DNA of 64,000 bases from Mesorhizobium sp. AR10 (GCF_024746795.1 NZ_CP080524.1:1054001-1118000); one strand, 5' to 3'; positions 28,854 through 37,968 are shown, numbered from the stretch's first letter. Notes: generated by a model not told the origin, from the sequence alone. Translations and numbers: made by a program.

Positions 28854-29033
28854 TTATCGCACGGAGCCTGTGACGGTCGGGTCGATCGTCGTCGGAACGG
28901 ATTTGCGTTCGTTGCCGGCAAGGGCCGCAATGATCAGCAGACTGGCAACCACCGGCACGAACAGGATGGCGACGCGGGCTTGCACGTAAAAAATGGCGCG
29001 CCATTCGTGGCGCTTTTCGGGGCTGTCGCTCAT
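28854..29033 (-). CDS. Small single-pass membrane protein
   Basis: A 59-residue protein. A charged N-terminus (MSDSPEKRHEW) is followed by one hydrophobic segment at about residues 21-41 (VAILFVPVVASLLIIAAL), then a short polar tail. The start at 29033 has only a weak binding site; an in-frame start at 29069 is possible. Function unknown; it may be co-transcribed with the small polar protein downstream. Confidence 0.5.
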   Translation of the reverse strand: MSDSPEKRHEWRAIFYVQARVAILFVPVVASLLIIAALAGNERKSVPTTIDPTVTGSVR

Positions 29034-29142
29034 CGTACTCACTTTGTCATGCCCCCCAGGGGGTGACATAGCGGCGAACGGTTAAACAACCCCTTCCGGT
29101 TCTGTTAACACCTCGGATTTCGAACCCTCGCAAGGCTGGCGA

Positions 29143-29949
29143 TCAGCCGACCTGCAATCCGAACAGCCTGCCGCCAGCGGGCACGACATCATCGACACCG
29201 GCGAGCCGCAGGCAATGCCAGGCCATGGCATGATTGCTGGAGGTGACCGGAATACCGATGCGCTTTTCCAGCCCGGCCGCCGCTTCGGCAATGCGCAGGC
29301 TGGTGCAGGAGATGAAGATCGCATCTACGCCCGGGGTGGCGGCCATCCGCTCGGCCGCGGCTTCGATCGAGGCGACCGAGATGCGGGCGGCTTCGCGGTC
29401 GTCGCGGCGGTCGAAGGTGGCGACGGCTGCAATGTTGAGGCCGCGCCCGGTGAAATAGGCGACGAGGTTTTCGTTGATTTGCGGCGCATAGGGCGTCAGC
29501 AGGCCGATGCCCTTGGCGCCGAGCGCCTTGAAGGCTGCCAGGGCCGCGGTGACCGGCGTGGTGCAGGCGACGCCGGGCCGCACCTTCCTGATCTCGGCAA
29601 AGACAGCCTCCTCGCCGAGCGTCATCGTCGCCGAGGTGCAGCCGAAGCCGACGACATCAAGCGGGATGCTGGGCAAGATGAGGTCGGTGGTGGGCGCGAT
29701 CCGGGGGCCGATGGCGCGCAGCGTCTCCGGCGTGATGTCGTTGTCGTTGAAGACGCGTGCTTCGTAGAAGGCGACACCGGGAATGCGAACCAGCGCGCGG
29801 AATTCATGCTCCAACGTCTGGTCCGTGGCCAGCACGACAAGGCCGATCGCCGCGCGTGAGGCAAGACCGCCATCGAGGTCGGACGGCAATACGCCAAGGT
29901 CGACCGGACCGGAGGATTGGGGGACAGAGGCAGCAAGTCTGGCGGACAT
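29143..29949 (-). CDS. Asp/Glu racemase / maleate isomerase-like protein
   Basis: A 268-residue member of the aspartate/glutamate racemase superfamily, closest in flavour to maleate isomerase and arylmalonate decarboxylase. Two cysteines sit in the catalytic positions, GFGCTSATM near residue 105 and FISCTSLRIAEA near residue 215. Its neighbour is a D-amino-acid dehydrogenase on the same strand, so a joint role in handling D-amino acids or related dicarboxylates is plausible but not shown. A good AAGGGAA site precedes the ATG. Confidence 0.82.
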   Translation of the reverse strand: MSARLAASVPQSSGPVDLGVLPSDLDGGLASRAAIGLVVLATDQTLEHEFRALVRIPGVAFYEARVFNDNDITPETLRAIGPRIAPTTDLILPSIPLDVVGFGCTSATMTLGEEAVFAEIRKVRPGVACTTPVTAALAAFKALGAKGIGLLTPYAPQINENLVAYFTGRGLNIAAVATFDRRDDREAARISVASIEAAAERMAATPGVDAIFISCTSLRIAEAAAGLEKRIGIPVTSSNHAMAWHCLRLAGVDDVVPAGGRLFGLQVG

Positions 29950-29968
29950 AGCGTTCCCTTTCTTGGTT

Positions 29969-30003
29969 GAGCATGACCTTTCGGATCCCTTGGGATCATG
30001 CTC
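29969..30003. repeat. Interspersed palindrome, family C, short copy
   Basis: GAGCATGACC...GATCATGCTC are inverted ends around a shortened centre. The element fills the 54-base gap between the racemase and the D-amino-acid dehydrogenase genes. Confidence 0.65.
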
Positions 30004-31245
30004 TCAGTTCAAAAGCCCATCCATGGAAATGGCGGGCCGGCGCCCGGCGATCAGATCGGCGGTGATGCGGGCCGAGCCATGCGACATGGTCCAGCCGATG
30101 TGGCCGTGCCCGGTATTGAGGTAGAGGTTGCGCAAACGCCGTTGTCCGAACTCGGGCAGATTGTTCGGCGTCATCGGCCGCAGACCCGCCCACATTTCGG
30201 CGCGGTCGTAGTCGGCGCCTTCGGGGTAGAGCTCCTGCGTCACGCCCTTCATGAAGGCGAAATCGGCGGGCTTGTGACTGGTGTCGTAGCCGGCGAACTC
30301 TGCCGTCGCGGTGACGCGGATACGGTCGCCGAAGCGCGAGATGGCGACCAGATTGTGTTCGTCGATCGCGGCGATGGTCGGTGGCTGCGGCCGATTGCCG
30401 ACGGGAATGGTCAGCGAGTAGCCCTTGATCGGATAGATCGGCAGGTTGATGCCGATCGTCCTGGCAAGGATCGGACTGTGAGAGCCGAGCGCCAGCACAT
30501 AGGCGTCGCCCTTGAAGGGTCCCTTGTCAGTGAGCACCTGAGTGATGCCATCGCTCGATGTCTCGATGCCGGTAATGGTGGTGCCGGTGTGGATGGCGCC
30601 GCCGCGTTCAACCACCTTGGTCGCTAGCGCCCGGGTGAATTTGGCCGGGTCGCCGGTCTCGTCGGTCGGACAATAGATGCCACCTGCAATCTTTTCCTTC
30701 GCGGACGCCAGCGATGGATCGAGCGCGACGATGGCTTCGCGGTCGAGCACTCTTATCTCCTGCCCGTCGGACTCGAGCACCTTCATATGCTCGACACCCT
30801 TGTCGAGCGCCTGCTGGCTGCGGTGGAAATAGACGATGCCGCGGTCGTTGCGGTCGTAGTCGATGGCTTCGTCGGCGACGACTTCGCGCAGGACAGTTTG
30901 CGAATAGGCAGCGAGCCTATGCTTGAGCAACGTGTTCCGCTTCGCCTTCGCCGCCGTGCATTCCATCAGGAACAGCCACGACCAGGAGTAGAGCCGCGGA
31001 TCGGCCGAGAATTTGAAGCGCAGCGCCTGATCCCTCAGCACCAGTGATTTCAAGAGGATCATCGGCGCCCTGGGCGACGACCAGACGAAGGAATGGCCCG
31101 GCGCGATCATGCCGGCATTGCCCCAGCTGGTCTCGGCGGCGACTTGCGGCTGGCGCTCGATGAGCACCACCTCGTGGCCGTCCTTTTGCAGCTGATAGGC
31201 GGTGGTGACGCCGACGACGCCGCCACCCAGCACCACTACGCGCAT
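30004..31245 (-). CDS. dadA: D-amino acid dehydrogenase (DadA-like FAD oxidoreductase)
   Basis: A 413-residue membrane-associated type FAD enzyme that deaminates D-amino acids oxidatively. It starts VVVLGGGVVGVTTAYQL (FAD loop), has ETSWGNAGMIAPGHS, PIYPIKGYSLTIPV, and ends with GLRPMTPNNLPEFG and NTGHGHIGWTMSHGSA, all typical of DadA. GGAGGCGTC precedes the ATG at 31245. Several paralogues usually occur in rhizobia, so the precise substrate is open. Confidence 0.9.
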   Translation of the reverse strand: MRVVVLGGGVVGVTTAYQLQKDGHEVVLIERQPQVAAETSWGNAGMIAPGHSFVWSSPRAPMILLKSLVLRDQALRFKFSADPRLYSWSWLFLMECTAAKAKRNTLLKHRLAAYSQTVLREVVADEAIDYDRNDRGIVYFHRSQQALDKGVEHMKVLESDGQEIRVLDREAIVALDPSLASAKEKIAGGIYCPTDETGDPAKFTRALATKVVERGGAIHTGTTITGIETSSDGITQVLTDKGPFKGDAYVLALGSHSPILARTIGINLPIYPIKGYSLTIPVGNRPQPPTIAAIDEHNLVAISRFGDRIRVTATAEFAGYDTSHKPADFAFMKGVTQELYPEGADYDRAEMWAGLRPMTPNNLPEFGQRRLRNLYLNTGHGHIGWTMSHGSARITADLIAGRRPAISMDGLLN

Positions 31246-31384
31246 GACGCCTCCGGGGATCGCAAAGTGAGTACACTCTAGAATGGAATCTGAAATTGCA
31301 AAGTCCGGACGTGTGGTCCACGGGCTGGGCGCCGCGAAGGCGAGGCGATGGCTGGATCAAGTCTCGCTTGCCGAAAAGGGTCGT

Positions 31385-32560
31385 TCAGCTCTTCAGTGCC
31401 TGTTCCAAATCCGCAATCAAATCATCCCCGTCCTCGATGCCGGCCGAAAGCCGCACCAGCGAATCGGAAATGCCGATGGCGGCGCGTTTTTCTGCTGGGA
31501 TCGAACCATGGGTCATGATGGCAGGATGCTCGATCAGGCTTTCGACGCCGCCGAGGCTTTCGGCCAGAGTGAACAGTTGCGTGCGCTCAAGAAAGCGTTT
31601 CGTGGCGGCGAGGTCGCGGTCGAGCTCGACCGTTATCATGCCGCCGAAGGCATGCATCTGCCGCTTGGCAATGGCGTGCTGCGGATGGCTGGAGAGGCCG
31701 GGATAGATGACGCGGCGGACGTCGGGGCGGCGCTCCAGCCATTGCGCAATCTTCAGGCCATTGGAGGAATGGCGCTCCATCCGCAGTGCCAGGGTCTTGA
31801 TGCCGCGCAGCGCTAGAAAACTGTCGAACGGGCCTGAAATGGCGCCGATGGCGTTCTGCAGGAATTTCAGTTGGGCGGCGAGATCCTTGTTGTCGCCGAC
31901 CACGGCGACGCCGCCGACCATGTCGGAATGGCCGTTGAGGTATTTGGTCGTCGAGTGGACGACGATGTCGATGCCGAGCTCCAGCGGCCGCTGCAGATAC
32001 GGGCTGCAAAACGTGTTGTCGGCGACTGTGAGCAGGCCCTTGCGCTTGGCCAATGCCGCAACGCCTTCGAGGTCGACGATGCGTAGCAGCGGGTTGGTCG
32101 GCGTCTCGACCCAGAGCAGTTTTGTTTCGGGGCGGATCGCCGCTTCGACGGCGGCAAGGTCGGTGAAGTCGACGAAAGAGACCTGCAGATTGGCGGAGCG
32201 CTTGCGCACCCGTTCCATCAGTCGAAAGGAGCCGCCATAGATGTCGTCGGTGGCGACGATGTGCGCGCCGGCATCGAGCAGTTCGAGCACGGTGGCGATC
32301 GACGCCAACCCCGAGGCGAAGGCGAAGGCGGCCGAGCCGCTTTCGAGATCGGCCACCGCGCGCTCGAAGGCAAAGCGGGTCGGGTTCTGGCTGCGGGCAT
32401 ATTCAAAACCCTTGTGCACGCCGGGCGACTGCTGGCCGTAGGTCGAGGTGGCATAGATCGGCACCATCACCGCGCCGGTGAGTGGGTCGTGGCTCTGGCC
32501 GCCATGGATGGTGCGCGTCGAAAAGGCCAGGCGGTTCTTGCCGGGTGCGTTGATGGTCAT
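31385..32560 (-). CDS. Cystathionine gamma-lyase/gamma-synthase family PLP enzyme
   Basis: A 391-residue Cys/Met metabolism PLP enzyme. Motifs are ATSTYGQQSPG, YARSQNPTRFAFE, FASGLASIATVLELL, DDIYGGSFRLM and HSTTKYLNGHSDMVGG with the PLP lysine near residue 208, then SLGGVESLIEHPA. The start overlaps the stop of the cystathionine beta-synthase gene (ATGA). That pairing argues for cystathionine gamma-lyase, completing reverse transsulfuration (homocysteine to cysteine), though gamma-synthase activity cannot be excluded from sequence. Confidence 0.9.
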   Translation of the reverse strand: MTINAPGKNRLAFSTRTIHGGQSHDPLTGAVMVPIYATSTYGQQSPGVHKGFEYARSQNPTRFAFERAVADLESGSAAFAFASGLASIATVLELLDAGAHIVATDDIYGGSFRLMERVRKRSANLQVSFVDFTDLAAVEAAIRPETKLLWVETPTNPLLRIVDLEGVAALAKRKGLLTVADNTFCSPYLQRPLELGIDIVVHSTTKYLNGHSDMVGGVAVVGDNKDLAAQLKFLQNAIGAISGPFDSFLALRGIKTLALRMERHSSNGLKIAQWLERRPDVRRVIYPGLSSHPQHAIAKRQMHAFGGMITVELDRDLAATKRFLERTQLFTLAESLGGVESLIEHPAIMTHGSIPAEKRAAIGISDSLVRLSAGIEDGDDLIADLEQALKS

Positions 32561-33981
32561 CGTGCGCGCCTCAAATGGTTGATCAGGTCGATGCGGGTTA
32601 TCAGACCGACGAACTCGTCGCCATCGAAGATGATTGCGACTTCGTTGCGGTCGAACACCGGCAGCAGCGCATCCAGCGTCTGGCTGGCCTGCAGCGTGTG
32701 CAGATTGGAGGTCATCGCCGTGCGCACTGGGCCGTTGAAGCGCTCCCAGCGCCCGTCATGGGGACCATCGACCTTGGCCAGAATATCGCTTTCGTCGACG
32801 ATGCCGACCAGCTTGCCATTGTCCAGCACCGGCAGCTGCGAAACATCGGAGCGGCGCATGCGGCCATAGGCATTGAGCAGGCTTTCCTCCGGACCGACGG
32901 AGACCGTATCGCCCGTGCGATGCGAACGCATCACCAGGTCGCGCAAATCGCCATGATGCTCCTGCTCGGCAAGGCCTTGCTCGGCCAGCCAGAAATCGTC
33001 GAACACTTTTGACAGATATTTGTTGCCGCTGTCGCAGACGAAGGTGACGACCCGCTTCGCAACCGTCTGCTCACGGCAATAGCGCAAGGCTGCCGACAGC
33101 AGCGTGCCGGAGGACGAGCCGGCCAAAATGCCTTCCTTGGACAAGAGGTCGCGCACTGCCAGCATGCTCTGCTTGTCGGGAATGGAGTAGGCCTTCTTGA
33201 CCAGCGACAGATCAGCATTGGGCGGGACGAAATCCTCGCCGATGCCTTCGACGGTCCAGCTGCCGGCCTCTTCCAGCTTGCCGGTCTTGATTAGGGGCGC
33301 CAGCACCGAGCCGACCGGATCGGCCAATATCATTTCGGTCTTCGGCGAGACCTCTTTGAAATGGCGGCCAAGCCCGGTCAGCGTGCCGCCGGAGCCGACA
33401 CCGACGACCACGGCGTCGACGTCGCCTTCGAGTTGCGAGAAAATTTCCGGACCGGTGGTGGTTTCATGCGCCAGCGGATTGGCCGGATTGGCGAACTGGT
33501 TGGCGTAGAAGGCGCCGGGCAGCTCGGCGGCGATCTTTTCGGCCATGTCCTGATAGTATTCGGCGTGGCCCTTGCCGACGTCGGAACGCGTCATGCGCAC
33601 TTCGGCGCCGAGCGCGCGCAGATGCTGGATTTTTTCGCGCGACATCTTGTCGGGCACGACAAGGATGATGCGATAGCCCTTGGGGATGCCAACCTGGGCG
33701 AGGCCGAGACCGGTATTGCCGGCGGTCGCCTCGACGATCGTGCCGCCGCGCTTGAGCTTGCCCTGCTTTTCGGCGGCGGAGATCATGGACAGCGCGATGC
33801 GATCCTTGATCGAGCCGCCGGGATTCTGGCTTTCGAGCTTGATGAACAGCCGGCACTTGCCGGTATCGAACTTGGTCAGTTCGACCACCGGTGTCTGCCC
33901 GATCAGGTCGAGGACCGATGCATAGGGCGGGCGCAGGCGGGATGAGGCGCCGTCAGGTGCGGCGATCTTGTGCTCGGTCAT
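32557..33981 (-). CDS. Cystathionine beta-synthase with tandem CBS domains
   Basis: A 474-residue PLP enzyme. The catalytic part (residues about 18-330) has the PLP lysine in PGGSIKDRIALSM, the EATAGNTGLGLAQ loop and VVVGVGSGGTLTGLGRH. The C-terminal 125 residues contain two CBS modules (around LPVLDNGKLVGIVDESDI and VAIIFDGDEFVGLITRIDL), a regulatory region as in eukaryotic CBS. It should join homocysteine and serine to make cystathionine. GGAG precedes the ATG. It is first in an operon with the gamma-lyase-type gene. Confidence 0.92.
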   Translation of the reverse strand: MTEHKIAAPDGASSRLRPPYASVLDLIGQTPVVELTKFDTGKCRLFIKLESQNPGGSIKDRIALSMISAAEKQGKLKRGGTIVEATAGNTGLGLAQVGIPKGYRIILVVPDKMSREKIQHLRALGAEVRMTRSDVGKGHAEYYQDMAEKIAAELPGAFYANQFANPANPLAHETTTGPEIFSQLEGDVDAVVVGVGSGGTLTGLGRHFKEVSPKTEMILADPVGSVLAPLIKTGKLEEAGSWTVEGIGEDFVPPNADLSLVKKAYSIPDKQSMLAVRDLLSKEGILAGSSSGTLLSAALRYCREQTVAKRVVTFVCDSGNKYLSKVFDDFWLAEQGLAEQEHHGDLRDLVMRSHRTGDTVSVGPEESLLNAYGRMRRSDVSQLPVLDNGKLVGIVDESDILAKVDGPHDGRWERFNGPVRTAMTSNLHTLQASQTLDALLPVFDRNEVAIIFDGDEFVGLITRIDLINHLRRAR

Positions 33982-34139
33982 ATCGGATGCTCCATGATCA
34001 AGCGGCCGCCACGGGGACAGGCGGCGAGCCTATCGTCTTTTCCAGCGGTTTGCAGTTGGAAAGAAGATAGATCGTGCCAATCAACCGGCCAGACGAGGAA
34101 TGAAATTCCAGTGTTTGGTCGCAGGCCGGCGGGACAGCG
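33982..34139. other. Upstream region of the transsulfuration operon
   Basis: A stretch without a gene that should hold the promoter of the CBS gene. It includes a CCGCC/GGCGG stem in the leader. I looked for SAM-II-like or other riboswitch cores and found none. The rest of the 340-base gap is filled by repeat family A copy 2. Confidence 0.4.
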
Positions 34140-34294
34140 CCCCCCTCTGGCCTGCCGGCCATCTCCCCCTCGAGGGGGGAGATTGGATGTGCAACGGCTT
34201 TCGCCAACTCTCGGACGTTGTGAAGAACGGCGCTGTTGGCGAAGCTGCCGATCTCTCCCCGTGAGGGGGAGATGTCCGGCAGGACAGAGGGGGG
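34140..34294. repeat. Interspersed palindromic repeat, family A, copy 2
   Basis: The same end sequences as copy 1 (CCCCCTCTGGCCTGCC... / ...CCGGCAGGACAGAGGGGGG), with inner TCTCCCCCTC/GAGGGGGAGA hairpins and a related centre containing TTGGCGAAGCTGCCGATCT. It lies between the flavoprotein and CBS genes. Confidence 0.85.
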
Positions 34295-34321
34295 CGCCGT
34301 AGAGCGCTGACCTCCAGCAGC

Positions 34322-35677
34322 TCAACCCAGCAACTGTTTGCTCAGCCTTGCGCACTGGACGCGGATATCGGGGATGGCGTCGATCTCGAAGAAGGTGCCT
34401 CGGGTCAGCGGCCCGACCGCCAGGATCTTGGCCGATACGGAACCATCACTGGCAATGATCTCGCAATTGGCAGTCACGTCGAGGCCAAGGCGCAGCGGGT
34501 CGGGCCGCGCCAGGCCGCGGTCGACCAGCGAGCGCACCACGCTGTTCGACGTGGTCGAGATGTCCCTCGCAATGCCCGTGCAATCGTAGATGCGGGCGAC
34601 GTCGAATGTTTCGAGACGCTGCGTGTGGCGGGACTGGACCTCCACGGTGAATCCGTCGCCTGCCGCAATAGTGACGATGCGCCCGGCGACAGGACGGATG
34701 CGGCCCGATTGCACCGCCTCGGTGACGCGAGCGTAAACCTCGGGCGCCATGCGATGGCGGTGGATGTCCCACCAGGCCTTGGTGTGCTCGACAAAGCGAC
34801 GCTTGGCCGAGGACGGCCAGTTCTGCCAGATTTTTTGGTTGAAGGGCCTGAGACCGTCGACCACGTCGCGCCAGTCGATACCGGCCTTCTGGTTCTCCCG
34901 GATCAGGTCGCGGAACCAGCCGACAAAATAGGACAGCTGGGTGCCGAGCGGAATGTCGGCAACGTCGAGCTTGATCGGGTTGCCCTTGCGGTGCGGCGAG
35001 GGTAGCAGGCCGCGCCGCGACAGTGCGACGATCTCACCGCGATGGCCGCGCTGTTCGAGTGCCAGGAACGCATCGACCATGCTCAAGCCGGTGCCCAGCA
35101 CGAGGACTCGGGCTTCGGGATCGAGCGCCGTGTCGGCCTCCGATCCCATCCTGATGGCGTGGCCCTGGCCGGCGCCCGGCTCCTCGTCATGTCCGGTCGC
35201 CAGCACGGCAAGGTGGGCGACGACGCTGGTGCCATTGGCCAGCGCCACCTCCACCCCGGAGCCGGTCGGCGAGATCGATAGGCTCTCCTCGCGGATCAGG
35301 CGAAGCCGTCCCGACTGCTGTTCGCGGGCCTCGAGCTCGTCCAGCAGTTCCTTGAGGTAGCGGGCGTAGACGCTGCGCGGCGCATAGACCGGCGCCTGCT
35401 CGGGCGTTGCCAGGCCGCGCTCAAGCATCCAGCGCCAGAAATTGCCGGGGTCGTCGGCATAGGCGCTCATGCCGGCCGCACTGACATTCAGCACATGCGC
35501 CGACAGCAGCGTGGAATAAGCCATGCCCTGGCCGAAATGCGGACGCTTCTCGATCAGCGTCACGCGCAGATCTGGATTGGGCGATTTCAGGAGATGTGCG
35601 GCAAGGACGACGCCACTGGCGCCGCCGCCGACAATGATGATCGAGTTGGGGATGATCGAATTGGCGCGCCCGATCAT
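34322..35677 (-). CDS. FAD/NAD(P)-binding protein (HcnB/CdzI-like flavoprotein family)
   Basis: A 451-residue flavoprotein of the FAD-NAD(P)-binding family. It has SIIIVGGGASGVVLAAHLL at the N-terminus, GQGMAYSTLLSAHVLNV near residue 50, a second nucleotide loop VLVLGTGLSMVDAFLALE near residue 190, and IYDCTGIARD near residue 365. It resembles uncharacterised amine- or hydroxyacyl-type monooxygenase-like proteins; no reaction can be named. It lies between the Rrf2 regulator and the transsulfuration genes on the same strand, so a sulfur-linked role is possible. Confidence 0.78.
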   Translation of the reverse strand: MIGRANSIIPNSIIIVGGGASGVVLAAHLLKSPNPDLRVTLIEKRPHFGQGMAYSTLLSAHVLNVSAAGMSAYADDPGNFWRWMLERGLATPEQAPVYAPRSVYARYLKELLDELEAREQQSGRLRLIREESLSISPTGSGVEVALANGTSVVAHLAVLATGHDEEPGAGQGHAIRMGSEADTALDPEARVLVLGTGLSMVDAFLALEQRGHRGEIVALSRRGLLPSPHRKGNPIKLDVADIPLGTQLSYFVGWFRDLIRENQKAGIDWRDVVDGLRPFNQKIWQNWPSSAKRRFVEHTKAWWDIHRHRMAPEVYARVTEAVQSGRIRPVAGRIVTIAAGDGFTVEVQSRHTQRLETFDVARIYDCTGIARDISTTSNSVVRSLVDRGLARPDPLRLGLDVTANCEIIASDGSVSAKILAVGPLTRGTFFEIDAIPDIRVQCARLSKQLLG

Positions 35678-35711
35678 GCGTGCACCTGCTGCCGCAGGCT
35701 CAGCCGTTGAT

Positions 35712-36188
35712 TCAGGCCTGGACTTTCACCGCAACCGGAAGGTCGTCGATGTCCCTCGCGACCGTAAGGTCGTCGAGGCCGATATCGCGCATCTCGGCTA
35801 GGCTGCGCTGATCGAGCACCTCGGCGATCGCCTGCCGGACCTCGAGCATCAGATGTCGGACTTGGCATGTCGCCTCGTTGCAGTCTTCACAGCGCTGATA
35901 CTGGGTGCGGCTGGCGCAAGGAATTGGCGCAAGCGGCCCGTCGAGCACGCGCACGACATGGCCGACCTTGATCTCATCGGCCGGGCGGGCAAGACGATAG
36001 CCGCCGTCCTTGCCCTTGCGGCTCTGCACGAACCCGGCATTGCGTAACTCGCCGAGGATGGCGTCGAGGAATTTCTTCGGGATGTTGTTCCCGGCCGCGA
36101 TATCGCCAACGAAGGCGAGCTGTCCAACCGGCAATTGCGCGAGGTGTACGAGCGCCTTGAGGCCGTACTTACCCTTTTTTGTGAGCAT
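35712..36188 (-). CDS. Rrf2 family transcriptional regulator
   Basis: A 158-residue Rrf2 regulator. The winged helix is at residues 1-80 (KGKYGLKALVHLAQL, NIPKKFLDAILGELRNAGF, GGYRLARPADEI). Four cysteines cluster at about residues 91-108 in the region where IscR/NsrR-type members hold an iron-sulfur cluster. Its position upstream of the flavoprotein and the transsulfuration operon suggests control of cysteine metabolism, as CymR does in Gram-positive bacteria; that is an inference. Confidence 0.9.
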   Translation of the reverse strand: MLTKKGKYGLKALVHLAQLPVGQLAFVGDIAAGNNIPKKFLDAILGELRNAGFVQSRKGKDGGYRLARPADEIKVGHVVRVLDGPLAPIPCASRTQYQRCEDCNEATCQVRHLMLEVRQAIAEVLDQRSLAEMRDIGLDDLTVARDIDDLPVAVKVQA

Positions 36189-36335
36189 AAACCGAACGTT
36201 TCTCTGTCATGCGATGGCTTGCGGCCATCGGTTGCGAAACGCCTGGCGTGCCTCCCCGCCGCGTCCAAGCATCCATGACACATAAATTCTAGTGACATGA
36301 TATACAAGCCGAGAAACGTTGATTTTGCTCGATTT
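36189..36335. other. Promoter gap of the Rrf2 gene
   Basis: Contains an AT-rich patch unlike the surrounding GC-rich DNA (about 36279-36315, with ATAAATTCTAGTGACATGAT), likely promoter or operator DNA for the Rrf2 gene. No clear dyad can be assigned. Confidence 0.4.
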
Positions 36336-36479
36336 TCAAGCGGCTGTGGCCGTTTTTTCCGGCCTTTGTGCCTTTGAGAGCACAGAAATGCGCTCGGCCG
36401 GTAGCAGGGCGACAAAGGGCGGCACGCTTGAAGGCTGATGCATGCCGCGAACGATCGTGGTGATGCGGTGGTCGCTCAT
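36336..36479 (-). CDS. Short hypothetical protein
   Basis: A 47-residue frame beginning MSDHRITTIVRGMHQPSS. Its ATG at 36479 has GGAGG five bases upstream, the main argument that it is real. It is basic and of no known family. It could be a leader-type or small regulatory protein ahead of the Rrf2 gene. Confidence 0.4.
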   Translation of the reverse strand: MSDHRITTIVRGMHQPSSVPPFVALLPAERISVLSKAQRPEKTATAA

Positions 36480-36914
36480 CGTCGCCTCCAACTCGTCAAT
36501 GTCGATAAGACTACTATACTTAGCCTCGAACACGCGGAAAGGGTTTTCAAATCGCTGGCTGTTTGAGGCATGGATTTGCTGACTGGCGAGCGTGGGGGGA
36601 ATTCTCGTCCGCAGGCTGCAGCAATCGCCAGCCTTTTGAAACGCTGCGGTGCTCGAAGGTCACGGCCAAAGAATGCAGCGGCGGAGAATGAAAGACGCTC
36701 CCTCCTGACGAACCTGGGCAGGCATCTTCTCCACTCGTCTGTCGATAGCAGGCGGACGTCGACCACAGCCGCCACATCCGCCTCGCCAGCCCGTCACCGA
36801 CAGCTTTTTTCTAACAAGCCCGCTTCGGTTGGAAGGATTTAACTCTACAAGAACGATAGAATTAGCTGACTATGAAATGGCAATCCGGTTTTCTCATTTT
36901 TCATGGAGCCTTTC
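36480..36914. other. Intergenic region upstream of tauA
   Basis: A 435-base stretch without a convincing gene. Short frames on both strands lack ribosome binding sites and conserved-looking sequence. The last 100 bases (about 36810-36910) are AT-rich and must carry the tau promoter, presumably responsive to sulfur supply. I could not identify a specific operator. Confidence 0.4.
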
Positions 36915-37928
36915 ATGTCCACCATTACGCGACGTATCGTTCTCCTGTCGTCGGCAGCGCTTGCGGGTGCGGCCTTCCTCAGCCCGGCCTACGCGGACGA
37001 CCTCAAGATCACCATCGGCTACCAGACGGTGGTCGAACCCTCGAAAGTGCCGCAGGCCGACGGCGTCTATGAGAGCGCGACCAAGGCCACGATCGACTGG
37101 CGGAAATTCGATTCCGGCGCCGATGTCATCGCCGCGGTGGCTTCCGGCTCGGTCGACATCGGCTATGTCGGATCGAGCCCGCTGGCCGCGGCGGCCAGCC
37201 GCGAATTGCCGATCCAGACCATCTTCATCGTCGGCCTGATCGGCGAATCCGAAGCGCTCGTTGCCCGCAACGGCGCCGGCATCGAGAAGATCGCCGACCT
37301 CGCCGGCAAGAAGGTGGCCGTACCCTTCGTCTCGACCACGCATTACAGCCTGCTTGCCGCGCTGAAGCATGAGAACGTCGATCCGAAGTCGGTCGAGATC
37401 CTCAATCTGCGGCCGCCGGAAATCGCTGCCGCCTTTGCGCGCGGCGACATCGACGCGGCCTATGTCTGGGATCCGGCGCTCGGCCAGATCAAGACCAGCG
37501 GCAAGGTCGTGCTGGATTCCTCGCAGGTTGCCGCCTGGGGCGCGCCGACCTTCGACGCCTGGATCGTGCGCACCGACTTTGCCGAGAAGAATCCGGAAGC
37601 GGTGCGCGACTTCGTCAAGGTGACGGGCGCGGCCTATGCCGAGTTCCTGGCCAAGCCGGACGCCTGGTCGGTGTCGTCGCCACAGGCGGCGAAGATCGCC
37701 AAGATCACCGGCGCCAAGCTGGAAGACGTGCCGCTGCTGCTCAAGGGCTATGTCTTCCCGACGCTCGACGAGCAGGCATCGGACAAGTTCCTCGGTGGCG
37801 GCACGGTCAAGGCGATCGAGGCGGCATCGGCCTTCCTCAAGGAGCAAGGCAAGATCGACGCCGTGCTTTCAGACTATTCGAAATACGTGTCGTCGAAATA
37901 CGTCACCGAGGCGCTGGCTTCCAACTGA
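36915..37928 (+). CDS. tauA: Taurine ABC transporter, periplasmic binding protein
   Basis: A 337-residue solute-binding protein. The signal peptide is about residues 1-28 (ending PAYA-DD). Its mature part closely follows TauA: ITIGYQTVVEPSKVPQADG, IDWRKFDSGADVIAAVASG, VGSSPLAAAASRELPI, VPFVSTTHYSLLAALKH and AYVWDPALGQI. It delivers taurine or other alkanesulfonates to TauBC. The ATG at 36915 has GGAG six bases upstream; an ATG at 36903 has none. A long hairpin follows the stop. Confidence 0.93.
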   Translation: MSTITRRIVLLSSAALAGAAFLSPAYADDLKITIGYQTVVEPSKVPQADGVYESATKATIDWRKFDSGADVIAAVASGSVDIGYVGSSPLAAAASRELPIQTIFIVGLIGESEALVARNGAGIEKIADLAGKKVAVPFVSTTHYSLLAALKHENVDPKSVEILNLRPPEIAAAFARGDIDAAYVWDPALGQIKTSGKVVLDSSQVAAWGAPTFDAWIVRTDFAEKNPEAVRDFVKVTGAAYAEFLAKPDAWSVSSPQAAKIAKITGAKLEDVPLLLKGYVFPTLDEQASDKFLGGGTVKAIEAASAFLKEQGKIDAVLSDYSKYVSSKYVTEALASN

Positions 37929-37968
37929 CCCTAACGCGCGCGCGTCTTCTTCCCGGACGCCGCGTGCT

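Noticed and set aside
33982..34139. A SAM-type riboswitch before the transsulfuration operon
   Set aside because: The leader contains a short GC stem but no recognisable SAM-II or related core.
36476..36775. A 99-codon minus-strand frame upstream of tauA
   Set aside because: No ribosome binding site and an atypical composition; overlaps the leader of the better supported 47-residue frame.
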